Of a stretch of 64,000 nucleotides of DNA, positions 1-12,776 are shown one piece after another (positions within the stretch are counted from its first letter, which is position 1; each line of letters opens with the position of its first letter). Source of the stretch: Rhyzopertha dominica (lineage: Eukaryota; Arthropoda; Insecta; Coleoptera; Bostrichidae); NCBI GenBank assembly GCA_025024175.1, contig QCXZ01000003.1:33318257-33382256 (forward strand), given 5' to 3'. The notes under the pieces are model-generated. The model saw only the letters and a list, made by a program, of their open reading frames with translations, did not search any database and had not been told where the DNA came from. The translations under genes and the position numbers were made by a program.

Positions 1-2751
1 ACATCGAATTATCAAAATATCAGATGCGCAATTTATTAAAAATTTTTGAAATATTTACTAATACAAAAATTATACCCAGAAACGTTAATAAATAATATCT
101 TACATTCTACTACTGATTTATCAAACAATTAATGTAACACAACAAACTGTAAATAACAATAGTATGCAGGGTAACGTGGAGCAGAGGGTAAATCTTGATC
201 CCATGGTTGATAAATACCTACAAACATTAGAACACAAAGGGTATGGATCACTACCAAACATTACTGGACTAGCAACAAAATTAATTAGAACGTTTAAAAA
301 AAGAAACTTAAATTACCCACTAAAAACACTAAAATCAAAAATACCTACAAAATATTAAGCAAATGTTATATATTTATACATATTATAGAACTAGATATTA
401 TCTATATTTATAGACTTGACAAATGAAATTCGTAGTCAGCTGGTAATACACGGTTTTGAGTATAGCATATTCCATCTAGTATGCAACGTGGAACATGAAA
501 ATACAACTGTTAAGAATGTTGTAAGAAAATTCCTTACTAAAAGCACTCTTCTTGTATTTAGACAATTAATATTAAATCTGGTTAAAAGCTGCACTGGTCA
601 CAAGAGGAAACCAAATTAACGCTACATATTCAAGTTCAAGCTAATGAAATGTATGGGAAACAAATGTAAAACATCAATTGCTGAATTTGTTATACTTTTT
701 ATTTGCTCCACGCAGAATATAAATATTATTATTGTTCTACTCCGAAAATCCCGACAGTTTCTATAAACATAACCAAGCTGGCATATTGTTAATTTTAGTA
801 ACAAAATCGTACCATTTAAGGCATTATTTACAAATTTATATTGGAAGCTATTTAACTAACGATAAAAATGCATTTAAAAATTGCTTTGTAACTTTCGTAA
901 TGTGTAACCAATAAAATAAAGGAGTGGGGACGTTCTGAATTAATACGTTTCGTCGACGGCTTCAAGAATTTAGATGTTGCAAATTTATGGAGAGATTACG
1001 ACTCCAGCTTCGAGCATTTATACAAAATGCTTAAGATAAGTGATCGTATATTACTCGAATACTTGACGACGTCAGAGGCGAGCGGGCGAGCACCAGATAT
1101 ATCATTAGGATCAATAATATACGCAAGGGAAACGATAATAGAAAGACGGGAGAATATTAGGGGCGAAGGCGAAAGAGAAATATGAAAATCAAGCAAGAGT
1201 GTGGATAACAATAGCTGTCTGTGGATGTCGTGAGGACTGCGGGGTTTCTCTGATGGATTTCAATTCCGCTGCTTCGTATAATTTGATGGATGCTGCGACA
1301 AATACTTCGACATATTTATATGGTTTTTTGCCGAATCCTGATGCGGAAAACGGAGGGGTTTCCAGCGTAACGAGGGAGGAATAGTAATGCAAAATTAAAC
1401 GTTTAGACTTTAGCCCGTATTAAATTGCATTTCTGTTACATGCTATAGCAGATTATGTTGCAGTAAATATTTTACAATTAATAATAGTGTAGATGAATAT
1501 TAAAATAGAGCGAGATCTAATCAAGTCTCTCCCTCCTAACATCGAAATGCATTAATTGAGAAGGTTCGGGTAAAAAAAATACAGGTAATGACTGTTAACA
1601 ATATAACAATGACTGTTTTAACAGGTAATATAACACATTAAATCTCAAAATTTTACATGACTGCCTCTGTAGATACAGAATCAAAACAATGGTTTAAACC
1701 ACATCTTGCGAAAACTAAGCAAGCAGGAATTAATTGATCAAACGCTGGTCAATGCTACCTAGTTTACATCTCAGACTGACGTTTTTTGATGTCAGTACAG
1801 AAGAATCATCATGACTATTCAACATTTTCATCCATAAAAATGAAACTTTTTTTGTTCAGGGCAACTTAACTCGCTGTCAAATTTCAACATATTGGGAGAA
1901 TGTCATGGAGCCTGCAGTAGCTCAGGATGGTGGAAATTATTCTGAAAAATTTCACGGGATAGAAGCAATTTTCCGACGGGCGGCACCACACAAGTCAGAA
2001 ACCTTACTAATATTAAGTACCCGGAAAGATTAGGCTGGAACTTCGATGTCCTGCCAAATGACCTGCTCCTTCCACGGCCTTTAGCAGGACTTATTTTTTA
2101 TCACTAGGAAAGTCTTAAACCAAACTCCAACAATGTACGAACAGGCATGTTTGCTAAGTGGCCCAAGATGGATATTTTCAGTTTGTTAACCCAATAAAAT
2201 GCTCGAATAGGTGTGTTTTGTCTTCAGTCAGTGAAAACTGACGTCAAATTAGCGCATGTGCAACTTTACCGACTGAGTCTTAAACAATTTTGCGAGGACC
2301 ATGTATCATCTGCTTTCATCATGGTCACCAAGCTTGCCTGATTTGTTGTCAATGTGACACCAAAACACTTTTACATTAAAACCTCAATAGCTTTAGAATT
2401 ATTTAGAATTTAGATTGGTCGATGTTAATTTTCTAAACGCCAGAATGTAGAGAACCAAAGTAACAAAATTCAACGTGACCTCAGTTGCAATTTAAAAATT
2501 TTAAATTGATAGTGGACATTTTTGGATTTTGAGAAAACCATATTACCTTAAAGGAGGACCTTTTTTCAACGCTATACCCGATATCAGATCAGACCATGAC
2601 AGTGTATACCTGTAGAGGTATTAACCTCTGGTTACATCGTACGCATTCGAAAAATGCTGATTTCTAACTCGATTGCGTTTATTTTGAACACCAATACCGA
2701 AATATACTAAATACATACACCACTTGTTTCAATAAACTATTCGTTTCAAAC
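1..2751. other. Unassigned AT-rich DNA
   Basis: No gene or element is recognised. Short open frames occur on both strands (for example 164-358 plus, 416-619 plus, 1189-1392 minus) but none shows a known domain, and all are of a length expected by chance in AT-rich DNA. The segment 920-1390 is locally richer in G and C than its surroundings and is listed separately. Confidence 0.6.
901..1185 (+). other. Unrecognised 94-codon open frame without a proper start
   Basis: The frame is open from just after a TAA (898-900) to a TGA at 1183-1185. Its first ATG is well inside, so if real it would be an internal or terminal exon or a transposon fragment. The translation is charged, with no low-complexity bias, and includes RFVDGFKNLDVANLWRDYD near the start and an arginine/glutamate-rich end. 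It sits in the locally GC-richer block 920-1390, whose minus strand is also open (1189-1392). No family is recognised. Chance alone can give a frame of this length in 64 kb, so this is a weak call. Confidence 0.15.
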
Positions 2752-3600
2752 TAGGGCTGGTCAAAAGTATCAATACTTGCCTCAAAGTATCGATTACTTT
2801 GGCGGTATCGACTATCGATACCACATTCAAAAGTATCGAAGTATCGAAAGTATTCAGAAGTATCGAAGTATCGAAAGTATTTAAAAGTATCGAAGTATCG
2901 AAAGTATTCAAAAGTATCGAAAGTATTCAGAAGTATCGAAGTATCGAAAATATTCAAATGTATCGAAGTTCAAAAGTATTCAAAAGTATCGAAGTCCAAA
3001 AGTATTAAAACGTTTCGAAATATAGAAAGTACTCAAAATTATCTGAAGTATCGAAAGTGTCGAAGTCCGAAAGTATTGAAAAGTATCGAAGTATCGATAT
3101 TATTCAAAATTATATTGAAGTACTGAAAGTATGAAATAGATTGAATACATAGAAGCATTGATCTGGCCTGGGCAGGCTATCGATACTTACTCAAATTATC
3201 GTTACCTCTGCCGGTATCGAGTATCGATACCACTTTGTCGTGCTATTCAAGTATTCAAAGGTATTGATAGTATCAAATGTGTTGAAAATCGAGTATTGCA
3301 CTAATTTAAAGTATGAGAATCTTCATAGGTATTGCAGCATCCAAGGTATCGGCGTTGTTAATAGTAATTAAAATATTAAAAAATGCAGTGTTGGAAAAGT
3401 ACGTTTAAAGAAATAGAAGCGTACAAAACATTGACAACAGCAAATATAATGAAGGTATCGAATATCGATACTTGTCTAATGTTATCGCCCAGCCCTATTC
3501 GATACTTTCTATACTTCGGTACTTTCGATACCTCGATACTTTTGAGTAGTGTCGATACTGCACTGGTATCGAATATCGATACCTGTCTAATATGCTGTTG
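2752..3600. repeat. Degenerate tandem array of AGTATCGA units with hAT-like ends
   Basis: The core (about 2825-3110) is a run of AAGTATCGA and AAGTATTCA words. Around it lie larger palindromic modules containing GTATCGATAC. TATCGATA occurs six times (2813, 3092, 3178, 3222, 3463, 3574). The left edge begins TAGGGCTGGTC (2752) and an inverted counterpart, GCCCAGCCCTA, ends at 3497; such ends are usual for hAT elements. The flanking 8-mers (tttcaaac and ttcgatac) do not match, so a single intact insertion is not shown. A second left-end-like module at 3165-3230 and a second right-end-like module at 3566-3590 suggest several merged or tandem copies. Confidence 0.7.
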
Positions 3601-3817
3601 CTCACTTACGTTGTTTCGAACTACATTTTGTTTCAAAGTTTTGAATTTTCCTACTTCTTCGAAACTATCGACCTTTCTACGACTGTTACTTTCTTCGATT
3701 TTCACTTTAAGTTCATCTAGTACCGTGTCGACTCTTACTTTGGTATGATCGACTCTGTTAAATCATACCCTTATTTGCTTTATTTACATTAATTTCGGTT
3801 TTCAGTTGACGTTGTAC

Positions 3818-3917
3818 NNNNNNNNNNNNNNNNNNNNNNNNNNNNNNNNNNNNNNNNNNNNNNNNNNNNNNNNNNNNNNNNNNNNNNNNNNNNNNNNNNN
3901 NNNNNNNNNNNNNNNNN
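3818..3917. other. Assembly gap, exactly 100 N
   Basis: A run of exactly 100 N, the usual placeholder for a gap of unknown size. It abuts the ATT microsatellite, so the real repeat may be longer than shown. Confidence 0.95.
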
Positions 3918-3933
3918 ATTATTATTATTATTA

Positions 3934-4007
<74 letters not shown>
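3918..4007. repeat. ATT trinucleotide microsatellite
   Basis: About 30 ATT units with a single interruption (ATTTT) near 3933. The left end is cut by the assembly gap, so the length is a minimum. Confidence 0.95.
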
Positions 4008-4009
<2 letters not shown>

Positions 4010-7000
4010 TAGAAGGAATGAAAGTGTGCCGATCGTTCACAACCGCGACACGTTTTTTTTCTTATACTACACAATTCTCCTTTTTGTAGCTTCATTTTAT
4101 CCACATTGTTTTTGCTTTCCTTCCTTTCTTTTCGGGTGTAAAATTTATGCTAGTTATATAGTTATTAGAGTGTTGCTAATAGTCAGATAACAAGTGGCTT
4201 TCATTACTAATTCACTCGTACGTGTAAGACCAACTGTGATATTAATCAACACAACCACAAAGTTTTGAAAAGAACTAATTACGCAACTTTCCATCAGGAT
4301 TTGCAGTTTTGAATATTGAAATGGCTCGTTAAGAACATACTTTTGTATCGCTCAAGTAGGTTATGCCACCACAACCAAAAGACGAATACCAGCTTTTGCT
4401 AGGAACCATTGTAAGTTGGCGCCCAATATCTGTTAGTTAAGTTCAGTGTGGATTGTGGATTGACTGAGTTGAAAAACTATACTTTTTAAGTCTACTTTAA
4501 AATTATATTATTTATAAATAGAGGAGTGAAAAGTGAAACCTATACACTTGGTCATGTGAATTAAAATAGCTAAAATCGTGGTTAAATATTAAATAACACG
4601 TAAATATAAACACTCTATATGTTATTTGGCAAAACACCTTGAGTATGGATATACTACCAGTATGCTTTCTTGTCGAATCGTTTGCTGTTTCTGAGAAAGT
4701 CTCGCGGTAGTACAGTAATAATACAACCAATAATCTCCAAAGAATCTGCACTCTAAAGATTTACTTACATAGAAAACAATTCTTTTTTCGCAGCAATAAA
4801 TTATTTATAAAGATATAGACTTAAGAACAGATATATGTGATACGAATGGTACTTTTCTGTTGTTCAATTTCAGTACAACTAACGGTTGTGTAGCTTGTTC
4901 ATTTAACTAATACATAGTAATTTGCTAATAAGTTAGTGTAGTTTGTTGACCAAAACAACCCCACTGGTTTCTTTAACAAATGTTTATATTTACAATAATA
5001 GATTTATATTACTGGTACGCACTATTAGTTTTTGTAGTTTAAGATTGCCATGCCAACGAAATTAATTTTTTAGGAACAATTTTAACATGCAGGTACAGCA
5101 CAAACTAATGCTTTTTTTGTCAAAAAAGCAATAGAATTTATTTGTTCAGAGAAAAGATTCTTTTTTTTTCATTTGTAGCAGTGAACAATTTGTTTTAGGT
5201 AGTCGTCCCAAAGCTTGATTTTATCGTTGTGGGAACTTCCAGCAATTTAGAAATAAAACTTACTTAACTATATCACTATTAACACTTACTACTTACTTAT
5301 ACTTACTAACAACCAAGAGACCATGGCGGTGAAAATCTCTAATTCTTTTCAAACTTCGTCTAACACTTTTTAGTTAATAAAAGCATTAACTTTAGTCTGC
5401 AGCACAAAATTATAACGTTGTCACACCACTATAGTGAAATTTTGTAAACAATTTAACTTCCCTGCAACATGTTCTAGCCTTCAATTAGTCTGTTTATTTT
5501 GTTAGACATAAATGCTATTTGATTGACTAAAAATGTAGTACCGGAACAGATATATTTAAAGCAATTTCATTGAAATATATGTCTACTTGAATCAATTAAC
5601 AGATGCCTCAAAAACTAAAAGCTGATAGATCAAATTGACAACATTGCATAAAACTGCTCTGATTAATAAACTCCACAGTTATTATGCCTGCGGTAGCAGG
5701 ACTTCCCAGGAACGAAACTGGTCAGGTACCAGCTTCCGAATATGTCATTAAATGGTAGATTAAAGTTTTAATGGAATGCAAAATGTTATTCATTTTTTAA
5801 TTAACGAATAATGCTAACGCCTACCATATCAAGGCGGCCCATTACTCACCTTGTATCGTGAAAAGCTCAACGGATGAACTTTCGGGGGGACAGGAGATAA
5901 CGGACGACGATAATAATTATAGTTACAGATCGAATTAAAGGTGCATGTCAACCGTTTATAATTTATTGCTCCTAATTTTCGAACATCCATCAATTAAGGC
6001 GCATGTTATGCAGTGCGCGTTTAGTAATTAGAAAGGCCAGAAATTGAGCTAATGCCCCAGGATATGGTTTATTTGCGGAATGAAATAATTATGAAACTTT
6101 CCTAAGGTGTTAACAACGTGAACACTAATTGTTATTTAACTAAAACTAACAGTGTAGATTTACATTTAGTGTTAAACGAGACGCTGTTATTTAGGGTGCA
6201 CCTTTAAGAGTTTATATTTGTGTTTATAAAGAAAACGTGCCAGCGGTATTGATCGTTCACTTGCAACAACGAGCACATGAAGGTTTATAACGTAATATTA
6301 CATAATTAAATCTCCTTTTAAAACATGTAATGCCAGTTAAAGGTTATCCTAGATTTCAGTAGCCGTAGTCCTATGCGTTTTCCCTTTTTATTGCTAGATG
6401 TGTGCCAACGCTTCTTCCTCCATTGCAAGGCACATCTTCAGAAACCAAAACTTTGGCATCCAAACAACTACAAATTATCTTCCAGTTCAACAACCAACGC
6501 TGATGCGCCTTCGGACATCTTCTAGTCTCTAGTTTTCCTAACTTTGCCCGAGAATACGGAAACTGGCAGGTGCGCACCTCCCTTTTGTCACTAATGTGTA
6601 AATTATCTGAATCCATTGTAACTGATCTTTTTTGGAATACTTTGTTCGATAGAAATACGATAACCTATTCTAGAGTAATACAGTGTAAACAAAATTATGT
6701 AGAGCTGTTGATCGTATTGACCATACTGTTTTGCTGGAGACATTCACATAAATAGTGGTTTTGTATTTGAGTAAGAAAATGCAGGCTACCTTTACAAAAA
6801 TCCATTTTTCTCAGTATAGTCACTGGGCGCCTAACTTATACTAAATGTTTTAATGACAGTCAATGATACAATCAAGGTTGATATTTTCGTTCTTGGAGAC
6901 GGTTTAAACAATATTTCAACTTATTCACTGCAGAATTGTCTGTCACCGTTTGCGTTTGTAGGAAGAAATCGCGCAAGAAAAACAGAAAAAAAAAATATTT

Positions 7001-10000
7001 AAGACATGATTTTAACATAAATGTTCGCTACCTTTTTGTTACCGCTTATGAGGACCACTGGATTGTATGCTGCTTAACCAGCAAAGTCCCGTGACCTAAA
7101 TCTCTTTAGTATATACCGCTCTAAACCGGTGTACCTTAGACAATAAAACAGAAAACCATTTTTCTAATAAAAGAGAATAAAGCTATGGACTTGCATATGA
7201 AAAAATATAAACGAAATAGTGGTGTTTAACGATGGTCAATGTCTTCACCAAATGTGACGCTTATGAGCGTAATAACTGAAAATCGCATTTACGGAAAAAG
7301 TGGTAATTTTGATGCTATTACATGTGCTGAGCTTGATCCCTGTGATAGAGTGTTTTGAAGATATTACGAAAACATTGATTATTATTGACCGCCTGCTTTA
7401 AATGACTGCTTTCCCGAGGAAATAACTTTGTATGTAGGCGGTATATGTTAAGTTTTTCTAAAATATCTGTATATAGTCTAATGTTTTCATTCGGCCGAAA
7501 GAAGCTGCCAATCTTTATCAAGAGTTTTGCGATACGTTTTGTCAGTTTTAAGTCTTAAAGCCTTCAGTTGAAAAATGTTACATTTGCTTGAGCAGTCAAA
7601 TGCACATAAAGCTCAACATAGAAGTGTATTTGTTATCTTCTTCTGTATATGCGTGAGCCGATTAGCCTCTAAGTGCATCACCATATAGCCCATAAAAAAC
7701 CGTCGAATTTAGTGGCATTTTTAGTTTCAGCTGTTCTTGCCATAAATGTAATGGAATTTTAACCGTTGGGACTTGGCCGTCAAGTAAATAGACTTGAAGA
7801 TACGGTATGCTGCAGGAAATGTAATCGACAACCTTCACGGGAAACTATCATGACTGAAATCGAACACCTCGTCGTTAGCAGTAGTCTTGTTGATTCAAAA
7901 CCGTTCTGCAGTGATGAGTACTAAACGCGACAATGGTTTGACGCTTGCTTAGCGCAACAACAGCATTTAAATTTATTTATGTCCGTGTAAACGATATTCA
8001 ACAGATACATAACGCCTTTTTCCTATCAGTATATTACTCTTAATAACGGTAATGTTTATTGATGGCCGTGGGTAACAATAAAGTATCCAACTCGCACAGT
8101 TTTGCAACGCTCCATTCAGCGTATGTTAATAAGAGATTTAAATTGTTGCTCTCTACACAGAAATATATTCAATTTAAAGCACTCTAGATATTATGTAGTT
8201 AATAAACTGTGAAGAATGGCAGATCATCAATATTGCTGCGCTTCCTCGCTCTCTCGATTTATCCCAGCTCGGTATCGCAATTACAGCGGATGTTACATTA
8301 GGTGCTAGTTGCATTTATTGATAGAGCGAATGCTTATAGTGCTTTTGTTTGCGATGGTTGTTACAGAACAAGATTGAGTGGAACTGAACCACTCAACTGT
8401 GATTACTTCTAGGCTTGCTAGGCAAATTGCTCCCATGCTTATTCCACACAGATTACATCAACGTACAATAGTGGTTTCCGAGCACACTCAAACATAATAT
8501 TCTCACATTTAAAGTTTTACAAAACCTACTCGTATACTCTGAATAATGAAAAGAAGTAGCTTTGGTACATTATATGTTGGAGTGGAAGGATATTAGACAT
8601 TAGGTTAAAATATGCAGCAGCAAGTAACGTATGCTCGGCGGTATACCTATGCATTATAAAATGTTTAAATAATGCTTTTGAGCTGCTATAGGAATTTGAG
8701 ATTTTAGGGTCATAATCACTCACTGCCTTGTGAAACTAGTAATAACCACGCATCCTCATGTGACAGTGTTGTGGACGTCACTTGTTTTATTACTATCTTA
8801 GAAAGCAATATCTATCCACAAACAATGATGGTAGTTTACGGGACAAGCTGGATAGCCAGAGATACGTAAATTAACAGAGGGACCACATAGCCTTTTAATA
8901 AAAACAGTCACCACCTAGTAACTAAATGGCATTGGCATTAAAATGTGTTAGTAAATATTATACAAATAATACACAAACACAAACAAATGTTTAAATGTAG
9001 AAATTTGGAAAAAGAATGTCTCTTTAAAACAGCTTGTAATATACTGACTGACATACAAATAAGAACACATAGTAATAACTTTTTTGTTTAAATAAACTCT
9101 TATTAATAAAGTAAATACACCGTTAAACAATAAAGGGGAATCGCACAGTAATGATGTATCCATTCATTAATAATGTGTCTTATTCCAGGATGCTTATATA
9201 GTATTATGAACTGTCGCTATAGAGACGACCGTGGAGGACAGTGTAATTGTCTGGGTCGTCATTGTAGCTGCTCTAGTAAAAAGCAAAGGTGGTCTCATAT
9301 CGTGAGGAATAGCTTCTTACAACATTACTCCTAAGGATGGTATCTTTTAATACGTCTCATTCTTGCACTTGTTTGACCACCATTAGAGTTGCCGCGATAC
9401 GGCACGAGACGAGATTTTGGCTTTATCGAACCAAGTGTGTATTGCCGATGGTCAAAATAAACACAATGTCGATAAATTCATTAACATACTAGATGTACAC
9501 TAAAATACTGATTTTTACTTTTTAATATGAAACTAATTTGTTCATGGAACACAAAAACAAATAAAATATTTATATAAGCAACAAAAAATATTGCTACACT
9601 CAGCAGTTATTTTACCACTTATTTTAATTTGTCTGTGCTCTACCTACCTTACTGCTTTCTGACCTAAAACACCATAATTGTCATAGCTAATTCAACCGAC
9701 ATATTCAAGCTAGCTGGCGGTGTTATGATTTAAGGTTGCATGCACATTCCCTGCTGTATTTTAGACAAGCGACACCAAATTGAAACATTTTCTTTGATCA
9801 ACTGGGACGTGAATTAAAGAAGACGGCAGTGGGAAAGTTTTATGACATTTATAAATCATGCTGCTCTAAAGAATTTTTATCCCAAGATGATGTTTCCGTT
9901 TCTGTCGAAGCTGATACAATCATTGGTGACATAAGTTACTTATTTCAATGATTCAGTATAGCTGAAAAACATAAATCGACAGTGGGCTACCTCTTTCATG

Positions 10001-11599
10001 AACACATAAGAACATGGACTTATTAAAATGGCAGAACAATGACCAGACCATGTACGCCATACTTGCCAATTTTTTGGCAATTCAAGTGTCTAACAGACCA
10101 ACAGATTTTTCTAAAGCTGGATTTACGATCCGTAAAAACAAAAATAGGCTTCATGACAAACCCACGAAGGAGTTGTTTTGTTTAAAATATTGGCAGTCTT
10201 GCGAAGTCGTAAACGTAGTATAAAAAATCTGTTTTGGTTCAATGTGATCGAAATCCAAATGCATACTACTTAATTTATTTGATAACCTTTCTGCAAACTT
10301 ATAAATATTTTTAAGCTGAGAACGACAAAGAAGAGTGTCAAATAGAAATATTTTTATATTATATTTTATTCGGCTTTCTTACAACTATTCTAACAGACTC
10401 TGTATAATGTATAATAATATATTTCACAATTATGGGATGTAAATTAATTTATTCTTTGCTTTTTTTATTCACTAATAGATCAAGAAAGACACAAGCTTAT
10501 ATGTATTTTATAAGTTCATAATTCTTAATTCCCGTACATATAAGATGTTTAGGCAAACTACATGATTAGTATAATTATTATTTTTTGCTAAATACTGCTG
10601 AATCAGACTTTTCATATCACTATATAAATAAAGCAGCTCATTATTACTATACGATAAACCTTAAATTCTAAAAAATGATAAAAATGCCGAGGTCAAAATC
10701 ACTTAATCACTTAAATTGTTTTTTATCTCGCTTTATAGAATGTGTTTTTTTAAATGAACATCAGTGATGAACACATTAATTATTTAAGTATTGTGTAGTT
10801 TATTCAAAATGATTCAAGATGCTTCTCAATGCAAAATCTAGATCTCATCTCGAAAATTCGAGACATAAAAATACCAGTTCCAGTTTGAAGATGACACCGA
10901 GAAAATTCTCGTTTTAGCGGTAACACCTTAGATAAGAAAAGTTAGGGATACCGGGATACGCAACGCATTTGGTTCAATGCCGGAAGTGTTACCGTAAAGA
11001 AACGGACGCCATTTTAGCTGCACCTGACAGGACTTGTCAACCACCGAAAATTTTGCAGCATTATAAAGTTTTTCCCAAACAAAAGCAGTGGTGCAGCATG
11101 GTTTTCTATGAAGCTTGTAAGCATAAAAGTTGGAGGAAACATTTCTGCTTCTACAAGTAGAAAAAAATTAATTATCAGCATGCTTTCATTGGCACAGGTA
11201 TTTTCCTCATATTTGCTAGCTAGATACCGTACGTGTACATGTTAGTATACAACTGCCGATCAGTGCTATTTAACATTTAACGTTTTAAAAGTCGAGAATT
11301 CCCTTGTTATTCTAGAAAGGAAAATTTCTTAATACGCTAACAAGGTTGAAGCTAAGGTACGACGCTTAAAACTTCCTTGCTAAATATGTTAGTTTGAAGA
11401 TATCAAGCAGTAGAAGAATTTATGTCTCTTTGGTTGAAATTAAAAACTAACACGCCCAAGTAGTTCTTGCGAACAAGAACACTTCTAAACTCTTTGACAA
11501 CTGGAGAATTTCTTGTTATTGTAGTTATAGAACGTTAATTTCATGTGATTTTTTACTCAGAAAATCTTTAACCATTTTAAGTGAGTTAAGTGATCGAGA
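4008..11599. other. Unassigned DNA, no recognisable gene
   Basis: About 7.6 kb of AT-rich sequence. The open frames seen (for example 6371-6616 minus, 10014-10223 plus, 10969-11160 plus) show no known motif and are not supported as genes. No terminal repeat, microsatellite or RNA gene was recognised. The block 5860-6060 is more mixed in composition and has several ATTA-type words, but nothing can be assigned. Confidence 0.55.
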
Positions 11600-11689
11600 A
11601 ATGAATATTGCTTTAGTCTAGTTCCGCAATATTTATTGCAGAAAAGCAGAGCGCTTTTGACCACTAAAAAGTGGTCATCCTCAGTGCAA
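11600..11689 (-). repeat. Left arm of an inverted repeat around the Gypsy insertion
   Basis: About 90 bp that reappears inverted at 18512-18606 with roughly 80 percent identity by eye. Each arm holds the same perfect hairpin, GACCACT with AGTGGTC around a T-rich loop (left 11659-11676). Read on the minus strand the hairpin is preceded by CTGAGGA and followed by AAAAG. The two arms plus the inner DNA make a unit of about 330 bp in which the LTR element later landed. Confidence 0.75.
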
Positions 11690-11772
11690 AATTAAAGGAG
11701 AAGAACAAAGAATATGATTACAAGAAACAAATAGTGATAAGGGTGGTAACCAAAACTTATTATATAAAAGTT

Positions 11773-12674
11773 TGCAGCGGTGCATGCGTGATTTGTCGAT
11801 AGGGTTAGTGTCATTGAAGGTATAGATAAATGTTTTTTGACCGAATTACTTCTTCCGGCGCAGCACATTGGCTCGCTAGGTTGTGCTTATTAGAGCTCCT
11901 TGTGATTTAAAACACATTGTATGTATGCAGTGCAGCGAGGGGCTCTAAATCTAGATCTATACCTATATCTACTACTAGTCAATCATTAAGGGATTAAACA
12001 TACAACCGCACGTAAACGTCTATGGGAAAGCTCATTGCAAGGGAAATTGTCAACAATTGATGCAGTTATTAATAACGATTCAGGAACAACCAGAATCGAG
12101 GTTCCGTACATCCCGAGGGTGCGAGAGAGAACAACTGCCATTGATGCGATAGCTTGCTGACAAAAAACGAGTATAAAGAACAAGATAAGTAGCGCTGGAG
12201 GTGTCGTTCGTTCATATTGCAATATTTAAATGTTTTAAAATTATTTGTGTTATATCTCGAGATAGATTAAATGTTAAACGGGGGTACTTGATCAAGTAAC
12301 TTACGTATATTGCGGTATATTGTGTTTATTGAATGTTCTATATTATATTTACCTATCTGTTCTTTAATTGGGTTTGCATTTTCATAAACAAACGATTTAG
12401 TAAAACCACCACTGTTTGCATATATATTTAATTATCATTTAATAGTCCAGTGTCACATATTAACACATTAAATTGAAACAGAAATTATTTATACAGCGTT
12501 TAGATTTTATTATTTATACATATTCTTTCAAATTTATATTACCTTGAATTATACTTACCAGTATTTATTGTTGATATCGACTTGTATGCCACCGCATGTG
12601 TTACCTGTTACGTTTTTGTTATTATATTCTTATTTATGTAACGTGTGTATTTAATACTCACCCGGTCCGTTACA
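11773..12674 (+). repeat. 5' LTR (902 bp)
   Basis: Starts TGCAGCGGTG and ends CCGTTACA, with an almost identical copy at 17549-18449. It should hold the promoter and the RNA start and end signals of the element. A TATA-like GTATAAAG lies near 12170 and is followed by a CATT/TCAT-rich initiator-like stretch. The body is AT-rich with no coding content. Confidence 0.95.
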
Positions 12675-12679
12675 TAAAA

Positions 12680-12690
12680 TGGCGCCCGAG
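12680..12690 (+). other. tRNA primer-binding site
   Basis: TGGCGCCCGAG begins five bases after the 5' LTR. A PBS of the form TGGCGCCC is complementary to a tRNA 3' end GGGCGCCA, as found in lysine tRNAs. The match is short (about 10 bases), so the tRNA species is an inference. Confidence 0.75.
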
Positions 12691-12776
12691 TAAATATTCA
12701 TATTTTTCTTGTTTTCGATGTGTTTGATTGCTTAGTAGATTTCTGAATATTGCATGAGTATAATAACTTTACAATT

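Noticed and set aside
2752..3497. A single complete hAT insertion
   Set aside because: The ends look right but the flanking 8-mers do not match and extra end-like modules occur inside and beyond, so only a composite repeat is claimed.
12750..12776. Upstream ATG as the Gag start
   Set aside because: In frame, but the ATG at 12777 starts a more typical charged N-terminus; either is possible, so the shorter form was listed.
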